From: an uncultured Eubacteriales bacterium
Lineage (GTDB): Bacteria > Bacillota > Clostridia > Peptostreptococcales > Anaerovoracaceae
Assembly (NCBI GenBank): GCA_902786855.1
Contig: CADAEH010000007.1
Span: 1 to 64,000 of the forward strand
Direction of reading: 5' to 3'
Length of the DNA: 64,000 bases
Below the pieces are notes generated by a model. That model did no database searches, was not told the DNA's origin, and saw only the letters and a program-made list of their open reading frames with translations. This document shows, in pieces, positions 8,221 to 17,072 of this stretch. Each line of letters begins with the position of its first letter. The first letter of the stretch is position 1. The translations under genes and the position numbers were made by a program.

Positions 8221-9495
8221 ATGGGGAGTTGTGCAGTAGTTGGGATCAACTGGGGCGATGAAGGCAAGGGCCGCATGGTCGACCTTCTGACAAATGATTA
8301 TGACGTAGTCGTGAGATATCAGGGCGGCGGCAATGCTGGACATACGGTCGTTAATGACAAGGGCAAATTCGCTCTCCATCTGTTGCCTTCAGGCGTGTTT
8401 AGAGACGATGTAGTGAATATCCTGGGCAGCGGAGTCGCGCTTGATCCGGAGAATCTGTGGAAAGAGATAGAGGATGTTTCTTCAAGATGTGTAAGCATAA
8501 CCCCGGACAATCTGAAGATCAGCGACAGGGCGTCGCTTCTGATGCCTTGGCACAGAGATCTGGACGAGCTTGAAGAAGTCCGTCTTGCGGACAAAAAATA
8601 TGGATCGACCAAGCAGGGCATAGCGCCTTTCTATTCAGACAAGTATCAGAAAAAGACTGTCATGGCTGGAGAGCTGTTCTATCCGGATAAGCTTCGCGAT
8701 CATCTCAAAGAACTGATGGACTGGAAAAACCTCATACTCACAGCCGTTTACGGGGCAGAGCCTTATACAATGGAGATGCTCGAGAAATGGCTTGAAGAAT
8801 ACTGCAGCAAAATCAAACCTTTTGTATGCGACACAGGTACTTATCTGAGAGAAGCTCAGAAAAACGGTAAGAGCATTCTGTTCGAAGCTCAGCTCGGAGC
8901 GCTCAGGGACCTGGATTACGGAATTTATCCTTATACGACTTCATCAACCACACTTGCATCTTTTGCCGGCACAGGTGCCGGTGCACCTTATATCAGACCG
9001 GACGAGGTGATAGGTGTAGTAAAAGCTTATTCTACATGCGTAGGCGAGGGCCCTTTTATCGGTGAGATGTCAGGAGAAGAAGCTGAACAGCTTAGGGAAG
9101 CAGGTGTTGAGTACGGAGCCAAGACCGGCCGTCCGCGCCGTGTGGGCCCGATCGATATCGTGGCGACTCGTTACGGAGTGGAAGTGCAGGGAGCGACGTG
9201 CATTGCCATAACCAAGCTTGATGTTCTGAGTTATATGGACGAGATCCCTGTATGCACAAATTACCGGATCAATGGTGAAATTACTGACAGATTTCCGTTC
9301 CCGGCTCTGCTTGAAAGTGCTGAACCTGTGATAGAATATGCCCGTGGCTGGAAATGCGACATAACCTCAGCGAGAAAATGGGAGGACCTTCCTGTGGCTG
9401 CACAGCAATACATAGAGATGATAGAACAGTCGGTAGGATGTCCAGCGAAATATATTTCCGTTGGAGCTGAGAGAGACAGCATTGTAATCAGATAG
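8221..9495 (+). CDS. purA: adenylosuccinate synthetase
   Basis: A 424-residue GTP-dependent enzyme joining IMP and aspartate, the first committed step to AMP. The N-terminal P-loop NWGDEGKGRMVDLL (about residues 10-23), GGGNAGHTVV, KQGIAPFYSDK, the catalytic-region GIYPYTTSSTT and GAKTGRPRRVGP are the standard landmarks. The length is normal. It begins three bases after dapL behind GGGGAT, so lysine and adenine genes share a transcript. purB follows 27 bases later and catalyses the next step. The first codon is taken as ATG 8221, giving a short N-terminus typical of the family. Confidence 0.97.
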   Translation: MGSCAVVGINWGDEGKGRMVDLLTNDYDVVVRYQGGGNAGHTVVNDKGKFALHLLPSGVFRDDVVNILGSGVALDPENLWKEIEDVSSRCVSITPDNLKISDRASLLMPWHRDLDELEEVRLADKKYGSTKQGIAPFYSDKYQKKTVMAGELFYPDKLRDHLKELMDWKNLILTAVYGAEPYTMEMLEKWLEEYCSKIKPFVCDTGTYLREAQKNGKSILFEAQLGALRDLDYGIYPYTTSSTTLASFAGTGAGAPYIRPDEVIGVVKAYSTCVGEGPFIGEMSGEEAEQLREAGVEYGAKTGRPRRVGPIDIVATRYGVEVQGATCIAITKLDVLSYMDEIPVCTNYRINGEITDRFPFPALLESAEPVIEYARGWKCDITSARKWEDLPVAAQQYIEMIEQSVGCPAKYISVGAERDSIVIR

Positions 9496-9522
9496 AAGGA
9501 AATTGAAAAGGAGAAACTATCA

Positions 9523-10938
9523 ATGACCGACAGATATGAATCCCCGCTGGCATCACGATATGCATCAGATTATATGCTGGGACTTTTCTCTGCAGATATG
9601 AGATACCGCACATGGAGAAAATTGTGGGTTTCTCTTGCTCGTGCCGAGATGAAACTGGGACTTCCGATCACCGAAGAGCAGGTTGCAGACCTTAAAAAGC
9701 ATGTAGAAGATATAGACTATGAATGTGTGCGCCTCAGGGAAAAAGAGGTACGTCACGATGTTATGGCACATGTGTATGCATACGGCAAAGTTGCTCCATC
9801 GGCAGCCGGTATTATTCATCTCGGTGCCACTAGCTGTTATGTTACGGACAATGCGGATCTGATTATCTACAGAGAAGCACTAAGGTATATAAGGAAAGAA
9901 CTGCTCAAGGTCATCGCTAATCTTGCAAAATTTGCAGAAGAATACAGATCTGTGCCGACACTCGGATATACGCATTATCAACCGGCACAGCTTGTCAGTG
10001 TGGGAAAGCGTGCGACCTTGTGGATGCAGGACTTTGTATCGGATATTGAGGAGATAGATTTTGTCATTGACAGTCTGAAATTCCTGGGATGCCGCGGAAC
10101 TACCGGAACAGAGGCAAGTTTTATGGAGCTCTTCGATGGCGATGAGGGAAAAATCGATGAGATGAACCGCATGATAGCGTCGGATTTCGGATTCGGTGAG
10201 TGTTATGATGTGTGCGGTCAGACCTATCCGCGCAAGACTGACAGCCGCATTTTGAATGTATTGTCCTCAATTGCCCAAAGCTGCTGCAGAATGGCGAATG
10301 ACATACGCCTGCTGCAGCACGATCGTCAGGTAGAAGAGCCCTTCGGGAAAAACCAGATCGGATCTTCTGCAATGGCCTACAAGCGCAATCCGATGAGATG
10401 CGAAAGGATATCCTCGCTTGCGAGATATCTGATGGCGGACGCTATGAATGCACCTATGACTGCTTCCTTGCAGTGGATGGAGCGGACACTGGATGATTCT
10501 GCAAACAGACGGATCTCAATGCCTGAGGGTTTCCTGTGCGCAGATGCAATCATACGGCTTGCACAGAATGTTACTGACGGGCTTAATGTGAATGAGAAGA
10601 TCATTGAAAAAGCAGTTGCCATATATCTTCCTTTTATGGCTACCGAGAAAATCATGATGGAAGCCGTTAAAAGGGGCGGTAACAGGCAGGAAATCCATGA
10701 GATCATCAGAAAGTGCTCCATGGAAGCGACCGCAAAAATGAAGAACGGAGAAGAGTGCGATCTGCTTGAAAGGTTGTCTGCTGAGAAGCAGCTGGGACTT
10801 ACGGAAAAAGATATGAGAGATATACTGCTGCCTGAACTGTATATCGGAAGATGCCCGCAGCAGGTTGAGGAGTATCTTGCAAAAGTTGCACCTTTGATAG
10901 AAGACGCAGAAGAAGAATCAGCAGAGATCGAGCTGTAG
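9523..10938 (+). CDS. purB: adenylosuccinate lyase
   Basis: A 471-residue member of the fumarase/aspartase superfamily that releases fumarate from adenylosuccinate and from SAICAR. It has the HLGATSCYVTDNADL segment with the conserved His, GYTHYQPAQ carrying the general-acid histidine, and the flexible signature loop GSSAMAYKRNP. At 471 residues it belongs to the longer subtype. AAAGGAG seven to ten bases upstream supports the ATG. It is the last gene of the dap-pur operon. No strong terminator is obvious behind it, and a damaged dehydrogenase gene follows 126 bases later. Confidence 0.96.
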   Translation: MTDRYESPLASRYASDYMLGLFSADMRYRTWRKLWVSLARAEMKLGLPITEEQVADLKKHVEDIDYECVRLREKEVRHDVMAHVYAYGKVAPSAAGIIHLGATSCYVTDNADLIIYREALRYIRKELLKVIANLAKFAEEYRSVPTLGYTHYQPAQLVSVGKRATLWMQDFVSDIEEIDFVIDSLKFLGCRGTTGTEASFMELFDGDEGKIDEMNRMIASDFGFGECYDVCGQTYPRKTDSRILNVLSSIAQSCCRMANDIRLLQHDRQVEEPFGKNQIGSSAMAYKRNPMRCERISSLARYLMADAMNAPMTASLQWMERTLDDSANRRISMPEGFLCADAIIRLAQNVTDGLNVNEKIIEKAVAIYLPFMATEKIMMEAVKRGGNRQEIHEIIRKCSMEATAKMKNGEECDLLERLSAEKQLGLTEKDMRDILLPELYIGRCPQQVEEYLAKVAPLIEDAEEESAEIEL

Positions 10939-11064
10939 GCAATAGATCTCCCTCGCCTCTGGATTTCATTGGTATAGTGGAATAGCAGAAATGTTAATAT
11001 ATGAATTTGAGATCAAAACCGAAGTGCTGAAAGAATAAGAGAGAAACGGAGAAGAGCTTTTAAT

Positions 11065-11325
11065 ATGAAAATGGGTATTATTGGTGCCGGTGGTATCGCC
11101 GGAGTAATGGCGGGCACGATCAGCAAAATGAACGATGTAGAGTGCACGGCGATAGCTGCGAGAGACATCGAGCGTGCGCAGACTTTCGCTAAGAGATATG
11201 GATTTGCCAGAGCGATAAAAGTCGGGCTGACCGAGTGCCCTGAGATGCCGCATGCACAGACACTTGAGATAATGCGACAGGTGGATATCATCAGAAAACA
11301 ATTCAACCTTACCTCACATCCGTAA
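11065..11325 (+). pseudogene. Gfo/Idh/MocA-family oxidoreductase with large in-frame internal deletion
   Basis: The 86-residue product begins with a perfect NAD(P)-binding start (MKMGIIGAGGIAGVMAGTI, then AIAARDIERAQTFAKRYGF) and, from about residue 50, ends with what looks like the extreme C-terminus of the same family (ECPEMPHAQTLEIMRQVDIIRKQF). About 240-280 residues expected between them, including the catalytic lysine motif, are missing although the frame stays open. The most economical reading is one in-frame deletion. The protein cannot bind substrate and is probably non-functional. The ribosome site is GGAGAAG. A bidirectional terminator follows directly. Confidence 0.75.
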
Positions 11326-11346
11326 GACACAATCTCTTTCAAAAAG

Positions 11347-11375
11347 AACGGAAGGAAAAAATCCTTCCGTTTCAT
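11347..11375. terminator. bidirectional terminator
   Basis: A perfect 10-base-pair stem (AACGGAAGGA at 11347-11356 with TCCTTCCGTT at 11362-11371) with an AAAAA loop. A T-rich run follows on the plus strand and an A-rich run precedes it, giving T residues on the minus strand. It serves both the deleted dehydrogenase and the convergent ArsB/NhaD-type permease. Confidence 0.85.
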
Positions 11376-11409
11376 TTATCTTGGCATATCAGACCGGAAA
11401 TGACAAGGG

Positions 11410-12678
11410 TTAACCCCATACAAACCAGAGATACAGGTATCCGACCAGAACTGCGGTCAGGGTATATGGTACACCTATACGCATGAAGTCTCCGAATGAT
11501 ACCTGATAACCTTCCTTTTCGAGCAGACCGACTGCCGTAATGTTTGCAGAGGCACCTACCGGTGTTATGTTTCCGCCCAGAGTTGCGCCTGTCAGCAGAC
11601 CAAAATACATAAGATACGGCTCAATACCCAGCGAAGTGGTTACTGCTGCCAGTACCGGCAGCATAGTAGCCACATATGGGATATTGTCAACGAAAGCGGA
11701 GATCAGAACGGAACCCCAGACTATGATCGTGAATAACAGAAATACGTTGTTTCCGCCTGCTTTCACGATCAGGCGGGCAATATCGTTGATAATGCCTACA
11801 TTGGTAAGACCGGCGATCACGACAAAAAGGCCGACAAGGAGTCCTAATGTTCCAAAATCGATGCTTTTCACGGATGCGACTGTATCTTCAAAGTTTCTGT
11901 CTCTGATCGTGTCAATGATGATGGTGATGAGAGCCAGCGTGCAGCATATGAGACCATTCGTGATCTCCGGAGTCCCCGGTATAAAAGAGGCAGTTATAAG
12001 TGCGACAACCATGAGTAGAAGCATTACAGTAGGTAAGTAGTCGCTGACCTCAGCTCTGTCCGCTGAAGGGACCGGGTCACGATAGTTTCTGAACAGAATC
12101 ATCATAATAGGAATCGTAGCAACAGCTCCGAGTTCTACAGCAAAGAAGATGCCTGGCCTGCCGTTCATCCAGAAGAAGTCCATGAAATCCATGCTTGCAA
12201 AGTTACCCAGCATGATAGAAGTAGTATCTCCGACAAGTGTAGCGGCTCCCTGGAGATTGGAGGATACTGAGATCGAAAGGATCATACCTACAGGATTCAT
12301 TTTCAGCTTCTTGCATATAGCCAGTCCTATCGGTGCCACGATCAGTACCGTCGATACATTATCAATAAATGCCGAGATCACACCGGCAAAAAGAGACATA
12401 CGTATCGTTACCCACATGGCATTTTTCGACGCTTCAAGCAGCATATCCGCCAGAAGTACCGGCATGAGAGAATCAATGAAATAATAAACGATGATCATCG
12501 TCCCTGCGATCATCATTAAAACATTCCAGTTAACAGCTGTCACCAGGTCGGCCGGCGGCAATATGCCTGCTGCCAGAAAGATCGCAGCCGCTGTAAGTGC
12601 GTAATACGGTCTGTATTTCGGCACGGCTATCATGAGTATGTACATCAGTATAAATAATACTAAAGCTGCTGTTTTCAT
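11410..12678 (-). CDS. ArsB/NhaD-family (SLC13-like) permease
   Basis: A 422-residue ion transporter with about 11-12 hydrophobic helices and the two-fold repeat of the ArsB/NhaD ion-transporter superfamily. The repeated half motifs are FIDNVSTVLIVAPIGLAI (first half) and FVDNIPYVATMLPVLAAV (second half). Members move arsenite, Na+/H+ or dicarboxylates, and the sequence alone does not separate these; no arsenic genes are nearby. I start it at the ATG at 12678 (MKTAALVLF), where the family normally begins. An ATG seven codons upstream has no ribosome site. It is monocistronic, convergent with the deleted dehydrogenase and divergent from the TIM-barrel gene. Confidence 0.85.
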   Translation of the reverse strand: MKTAALVLFILMYILMIAVPKYRPYYALTAAAIFLAAGILPPADLVTAVNWNVLMMIAGTMIIVYYFIDSLMPVLLADMLLEASKNAMWVTIRMSLFAGVISAFIDNVSTVLIVAPIGLAICKKLKMNPVGMILSISVSSNLQGAATLVGDTTSIMLGNFASMDFMDFFWMNGRPGIFFAVELGAVATIPIMMILFRNYRDPVPSADRAEVSDYLPTVMLLLMVVALITASFIPGTPEITNGLICCTLALITIIIDTIRDRNFEDTVASVKSIDFGTLGLLVGLFVVIAGLTNVGIINDIARLIVKAGGNNVFLLFTIIVWGSVLISAFVDNIPYVATMLPVLAAVTTSLGIEPYLMYFGLLTGATLGGNITPVGASANITAVGLLEKEGYQVSFGDFMRIGVPYTLTAVLVGYLYLWFVWG

Positions 12679-12799
12679 TACTTTGTAACTTCCCCCCATA
12701 TAAACTGATCTCGTGGCTATGATATCATTTTTGAAATGCTGCGTCAGTTAAATAACGGGAACAATGATGAAAGAATGGTGCATACACAACAATATTCCG

Positions 12800-12851
12800 T
12801 ATAATGATGACATGAGCAACATAGAAGAGCGCTTATAAATGGTATTATAAG
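12800..12851 (+). promoter_or_regulatory. putative promoter and operator-like inverted repeat
   Basis: A consensus -10 hexamer TATAAT is at 12800-12805, though no good -35 lies 17 bases before it. About 27 bases downstream is a perfect inverted repeat CTTATAA-ATGGTA-TTATAAG (12832-12851), the size and symmetry of a dimeric repressor site. It sits between the divergent permease and TIM-barrel isomerase genes and could control the latter. No regulator is adjacent, so this is inferred from pattern only. Confidence 0.3.
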
Positions 12852-12928
12852 TATGAATATGGGATGTCAGACTGAATTCCCGGCATGTATAAGAGCCAAC
12901 ACAGCATTTTTCACTAAGGAGCTTATTT

Positions 12929-13753
12929 ATGGCAGCTACACACAAAATAGGTATTAGTTCTTTCACATATTGTTTCGCTTGCGGCTCCAGATCATTCGAA
13001 AAACCGGAGCACGTTTTGACACCGCTCGAACTGATCGATAAGGCAGTCGCGATCGGAGCTGATGTTGTTCAGTTTGGTGATAATATGCCTCTTGAAATAT
13101 ATGATGATACGGAACTGGAGCAGATCCGTATCCATGCAGAGAAGTGCGGTATAGAACTTGAAGTCGGGATGCGTAAGGCGACAGCAGAAAGACTATCTGA
13201 ATATATTCGCATTACGCACAAAATAGGAGGTATTATTCTTCGCATTATCACAGACAAGGATGATTTCGCACCTGATCTGCCGGATCTCTGCCGGATATTG
13301 TCATCTGTGATCCCGCAGCTTGAGGAAAGCGGTGTTGTCCTGGGCATAGAAAACCATGACAGATTCAGCGCGAATGAATATGTACAGATGGTCGAAACGG
13401 TGGATCACCCGCAGGTCAGGCTGACAATAGATACGGTGAATTCTTTATCGCATGAGGAATATATTGATGAGGTCCTTAAATATATGGCTCCTTATTGTGT
13501 CTGCCTGCACATGAAAGATTATGTGATCAAACGATATAACGGCGGTGGCGGTCTCAAGATCACAGGAGCATGTCTGGGAACCGGCAGACTTGACATACGC
13601 AGATGTTATGATGAATGCCGGATGAGATCAGACAGAAACTTCAATATCATCCTCGAATCATGGATGGAACCGTGCGAGACACTTGAAGAGACTCTGAGAG
13701 CTGAAGATGAGTGGGCACGCGCCGGTGTGGCTTATCTGAGGACAATAATATGA
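12929..13753 (+). CDS. sugar phosphate isomerase/epimerase (xylose isomerase-like TIM barrel)
   Basis: A 274-residue protein of the AP-endonuclease-2/xylose-isomerase-like TIM barrel family. Acidic and histidine metal ligands occur at the expected strand ends: GIENHDRFS, TIDTVNS, HMKDY and ILESWMEP. Family members are sugar or inositol isomerases, epimerases and hydroxypyruvate isomerase-like enzymes; nothing nearby fixes the substrate. AAGGAG eight bases before the ATG supports the start. The N-terminus (GISSFTYCFACGS) begins directly with the first barrel strand. It stands alone, 45 bases ahead of the zinc-ribbon gene, and may be cotranscribed with it. Confidence 0.8.
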   Translation: MAATHKIGISSFTYCFACGSRSFEKPEHVLTPLELIDKAVAIGADVVQFGDNMPLEIYDDTELEQIRIHAEKCGIELEVGMRKATAERLSEYIRITHKIGGIILRIITDKDDFAPDLPDLCRILSSVIPQLEESGVVLGIENHDRFSANEYVQMVETVDHPQVRLTIDTVNSLSHEEYIDEVLKYMAPYCVCLHMKDYVIKRYNGGGGLKITGACLGTGRLDIRRCYDECRMRSDRNFNIILESWMEPCETLEETLRAEDEWARAGVAYLRTII

Positions 13754-13797
13754 CCAGTGAGTGGACAGGTCGTTACTGATACAAGGGGAGGTGCTGT

Positions 13798-14319
13798 ATG
13801 AGCGAGAAAGATAAAAGGATCAAGGGGTGTCCTGATCCCGGATGCGCAAGGCATAATGAACATTACAAGTATAAGCCGACTGACCAGTTCTGTACCCTGT
13901 GCGGATCACAGCTGGTCTATGTGTGCGCGAAATGTTTTAAGGAAATAGAAGATACTGAAGATCATCGCAGATACTGTGAAGACTGTAAACCAAAGCAGTC
14001 AAAGGACAGCACCGGAACACAAAAGCCTCCGAAAGAGAAGAAAAAGAAAGAGAAGAAAGAAGTTACCAAGGAGAAAAAACCTCCGAGAGAAAAGAAAGAG
14101 AAGAAAGCTCCGGGCAAAGGTAAAGAAGCAGTTGCCAAAAGCATTGCTGTTATAAAAGGTAACGCCCCTAAGATCAAGGATGAGGCGATCAGGATAGCAA
14201 AAGATCCAAAAGTACAGCGCGCAGCTCTTGAAGTAGCTGATATAGCCAAAGAGGGCATAAGACATAGAAAAACAAGAAGAGCTATAGGAGTACTGATCCA
14301 TGCAGCTAAGAAGAAATGA
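13798..14319 (+). CDS. zinc-ribbon protein with lysine-rich linker
   Basis: A 173-residue protein with paired cysteine motifs in its first 65 residues (CPDPGC, CTLCG, CAKC, CEDC), enough for two zinc sites, followed by an extremely basic lysine/proline/glutamate tract (about 70-115) and a basic helical C-terminus. The layout suggests a nucleic-acid or protein-binding adaptor, but no family is recognised. GGGAGG precedes the ATG. Its last 20 bases overlap the start of the DUF5714 gene, and the SPL-like radical SAM gene follows that, so the three are likely translated together. Confidence 0.7.
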   Translation: MSEKDKRIKGCPDPGCARHNEHYKYKPTDQFCTLCGSQLVYVCAKCFKEIEDTEDHRRYCEDCKPKQSKDSTGTQKPPKEKKKKEKKEVTKEKKPPREKKEKKAPGKGKEAVAKSIAVIKGNAPKIKDEAIRIAKDPKVQRAALEVADIAKEGIRHRKTRRAIGVLIHAAKKK

Positions 14320-15022
14320 TAATGCCTGTCTGGTCTGCGGAAAACCACTGGTATACTTTACAACACCGAAATTGATGGAGTGCCGGTTCTGCCATCAGAA
14401 ATTCATGAGTTATGCCTGCTGTGAAGACGGGCACTACATATGTGATGACTGCCATTCTAAAAAGGGGATCGAAGCGATCATCAACTTTTGTCTGGCGACC
14501 GATTCAGCAGATCCTATACAGATAGCACAGAGCATCATGGAGGATCCGTTTATTTATATGCACGGACCGGAGCATCATACTATGGTGGGAGCAGCTCTGC
14601 TGACAGCGTACAGAAATGCCGGAGGCGATATTGATCTTAAGGAATCTCTGGCAGAAATGCACGAACGCGGTAAGCAATATCCGGGCGGATCCTGCGGATT
14701 CTGGGGATGCTGCGGTGCCGCTGTGAGCGTTGGGATGTTTGTGAGCATCATTACAGATACGACACCGCTGTCATCTAAGACCTGGGGCTGGTCCAATGAG
14801 GCGACATCACATGCTCTTGCTAAGATAGCTTCGTACGGAGGGCCGAGATGCTGCAAACGGAATTCTTTTACAGCGATCCTGGCGGCAGCGGAATTTGTAT
14901 CAGAAAAAATGGGTGTAGAGATGAAAGTCCCGGAGAATATCGTGTGCACTTTCTCAGACGAAAACCATGAATGCTTAGGCAAGAGATGCCCGTATAACAA
15001 GTATAACAAAATGGGAAAATGA
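14300..15022 (+). CDS. DUF5714 family cysteine-rich protein
   Basis: A 240-residue cysteine-rich protein of the DUF5714 family. The N-terminal 60 residues carry CLVCGK, CRFC and CDDC pairs resembling zinc or iron-sulfur sites. The body contains conserved HGPEHHTMVGAALLTAY and GGSCGFWGCCGAAVSVG, and the end has CTFSDENHECLGKRCPYN. The function is unknown. The many Cys/His residues and the position four bases before a radical-SAM gene suggest a metal-dependent partner, by inference. AGGAG nine bases upstream of the ATG, inside the preceding gene, supports the start. Confidence 0.75.
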   Translation: MQLRRNDNACLVCGKPLVYFTTPKLMECRFCHQKFMSYACCEDGHYICDDCHSKKGIEAIINFCLATDSADPIQIAQSIMEDPFIYMHGPEHHTMVGAALLTAYRNAGGDIDLKESLAEMHERGKQYPGGSCGFWGCCGAAVSVGMFVSIITDTTPLSSKTWGWSNEATSHALAKIASYGGPRCCKRNSFTAILAAAEFVSEKMGVEMKVPENIVCTFSDENHECLGKRCPYNKYNKMGK

Positions 15023-15026
15023 GGAT

Positions 15027-15905
15027 ATGCATTTCGTAGACGCAAAAGGTATACTGACCGGAAACAGCGGATATTATGGAATGAATATATACCGTGGCTG
15101 CTCACACGGATGCATTTATTGTGACAGCAGGAGTAAATGTTATCAGTTCACACACGCTTTTGAGGATATCGAGGTAAAACAGAACGCACCGGAGTTGCTG
15201 GAGAAAGCGCTGAGATCTAAAAGAAAAAAGTGCATGATCGGAACCGGTGCGATGTCAGATCCTTATATGCATTGTGAAGAAGAGCTCCGTCTGACAAGGA
15301 AATGCCTCGAGATCATCCATAAATATGGTTTCGGCGCAGCGATACAGACGAAGTCTGACCGCATTCTCCGGGATATAGACTTGCTGGATGAGATCAACCG
15401 TTCGGCAAAGTGTGTCGTGCAGATCACTCTTACGACTTATGATGATGATCTGTGCAGTATCCTGGAACCCCATGTATGCAACACAAAGCGAAGGATAGAA
15501 GTGCTGGAGATAATGCGTGACCGAGGCATTCCGACAGTTGTCTGGCTGACACCGATCCTTCCGTTTATCAATGACACAGCAGAGAATATCACATCTATAA
15601 TGAATGAGTGTGTCAGAACAGGCGTGAAAGGGATCATTGACTTCGGGATGGGACTGACGCTCCGCGAGGGCGACAGGGAATACTATTATGCCGCGTTGGA
15701 TAAGCACTTCCCGGGAATGAAGCAAAGATACATCCGCAGGTATGGAAACTCATACGAACTTCCAAGTCCTGATGCAAAAGAACTGGCATCTATAGTTCAA
15801 AAGATATGTAAGGAAAACGGGATTCTGTTGACTCCGGAGGAGTGTTTCAGCTATATGAGGGAGATGCCCGAGAAGAACCCGCAGATAAGCATTTTCGACC
15901 TGTAA
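15027..15905 (+). CDS. SPL-family radical SAM protein
   Basis: A 292-residue radical S-adenosylmethionine enzyme of the spore-photoproduct-lyase-like (Rv2578c-type) family. The [4Fe-4S] motif is RGCSHGCIYCDS (Cys25, Cys29, Cys32) in the typical NIYRGCSHGC context, followed by GAMSDPYMHCEEELRLTRKCLE and TKSDRILRDIDLL, both usual in this family. It is shorter than true SplB, and no spore context is seen. It probably forms a unit with the overlapping DUF5714 and zinc-ribbon genes. The substrate is unknown. Confidence 0.85.
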   Translation: MHFVDAKGILTGNSGYYGMNIYRGCSHGCIYCDSRSKCYQFTHAFEDIEVKQNAPELLEKALRSKRKKCMIGTGAMSDPYMHCEEELRLTRKCLEIIHKYGFGAAIQTKSDRILRDIDLLDEINRSAKCVVQITLTTYDDDLCSILEPHVCNTKRRIEVLEIMRDRGIPTVVWLTPILPFINDTAENITSIMNECVRTGVKGIIDFGMGLTLREGDREYYYAALDKHFPGMKQRYIRRYGNSYELPSPDAKELASIVQKICKENGILLTPEECFSYMREMPEKNPQISIFDL

Positions 15906-15928
15906 ATATTACTTTCATAAAACAGACA

Positions 15929-16867
15929 GTGGATAAATCAAAAGAAAGAACATGTGACAAACGGAAAACCCCAGGTGACCAGGGAGAAGTAAACACCTCA
16001 CTGGTCATTGCTTTGGTGTGGTTCGCTGTTTTCAGTACTTCCACTGCCTCGATATTCACACGATACAGTACATGTCCATCGCTCGTCCTTGCGGCATATC
16101 GCAAATCATTCGTTACACTTATGATGCTTCCTGTCGTATTGGGCAAACCGTCATATCGCAGAGAACTGCAGCATATCAGCAAAAGGACAGGGCTGCTGTG
16201 TATTCTGAGCGGATTCTTTCTCGCTATACATTTCTGGACGTATTTTCTCTCAGTTCATCACACAACTATTGCAGCTTCACAAGTTCTTGTAGGACTTGAA
16301 GTCCTTTTCGTTGCCATCTTCATGTCAATGACAGGCAAGGAGACTTTCAGCAGATGGAGCAGGACCGGCATTATCGTTGCACTCGGGGGAAGCGTTCTCG
16401 TAGCATACAGCCAGGGAGGCCTGCACTCCGGTGGGATGCTTTTCGGAAACATCATAGGAATTGTCAGCGGTCTTATGCTCGCCTGCTACTCTGTTATCGG
16501 AACAAAGGTGAGGGGAGAAGGTCTTTCCAATAACGTTTATTCTCTGCTGGTATACGGCAGTTCTGCAATCATTCTTGATCTTATGGTCCTGGTATCCCCG
16601 TACCATTTTACAGGATACGGATCGATAAACTATGCTATGGCATTTCTTATGGCTGTATTCAACAGTCTGATGGGGCATAGCATATATAACTGGTCATTTA
16701 AATATGTCAGCCCGACTCTGGTAGCGATGATCAAAATATTTATGCCGGTATTCGCATCGATATGGGCTCTGATCCTGTTCAGAGAGATCCCGGCGTGGAA
16801 TCAGCTTGCAGGGGGAGCAGTCGTGATCATAGGGATCATAATGTACATAAAAAACAAGCATGAATAG
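15929..16867 (+). CDS. EamA/DMT-family transporter
   Basis: An integral membrane transporter of the drug/metabolite (EamA) family with about ten helices in two homologous five-helix halves. Typical are SQVLVGLEVLFVAIF at the end of the first EamA repeat and VSPTLVAMIKIFMPVFASIWALILF near the end. The start is uncertain. The frame is open back into the radical SAM gene, and the first start codon after that gene's stop is GTG 15929, without a clear ribosome site; hydrophobic sequence begins about 25 residues later. Family members export amino acids, nucleosides or other metabolites; this one cannot be assigned. Confidence 0.8.
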   Translation: MDKSKERTCDKRKTPGDQGEVNTSLVIALVWFAVFSTSTASIFTRYSTCPSLVLAAYRKSFVTLMMLPVVLGKPSYRRELQHISKRTGLLCILSGFFLAIHFWTYFLSVHHTTIAASQVLVGLEVLFVAIFMSMTGKETFSRWSRTGIIVALGGSVLVAYSQGGLHSGGMLFGNIIGIVSGLMLACYSVIGTKVRGEGLSNNVYSLLVYGSSAIILDLMVLVSPYHFTGYGSINYAMAFLMAVFNSLMGHSIYNWSFKYVSPTLVAMIKIFMPVFASIWALILFREIPAWNQLAGGAVVIIGIIMYIKNKHE

Positions 16868-16960
16868 ATAATGATCTGTCAGTTTCAGACTGTGTCTTGC
16901 TGAGATTATGATCAGTTCGGGAAGGTTTAACAGGTGACCTGAGGCAGAAACTGCGGAATT

Positions 16961-16989
16961 TTTACTGGCTTGTAGAACTCATATATAGT
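16961..16989 (+). promoter_or_regulatory. probable sigma-70 promoter of trkA-trkH
   Basis: TTTACT (16961-16966), a 17-base spacer and TATAGT (16984-16989) match the vegetative consensus well. Transcription would begin near 16996. The leader then contains an imperfect 9-base-pair hairpin, AGGTGCTCG with CGAGCATCT (about 17010-17040), of unknown meaning. A second small palindrome, CAGGTGACCTG, lies upstream at about 16931. Confidence 0.5.
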
Positions 16990-17072
16990 ATGCTTTATTC
17001 TAGGAGAGAAGGTGCTCGGATATGTATACCTCGAGCATCTAAGCTGATTCATTTGAGAGTGAGGCAAAAGAA

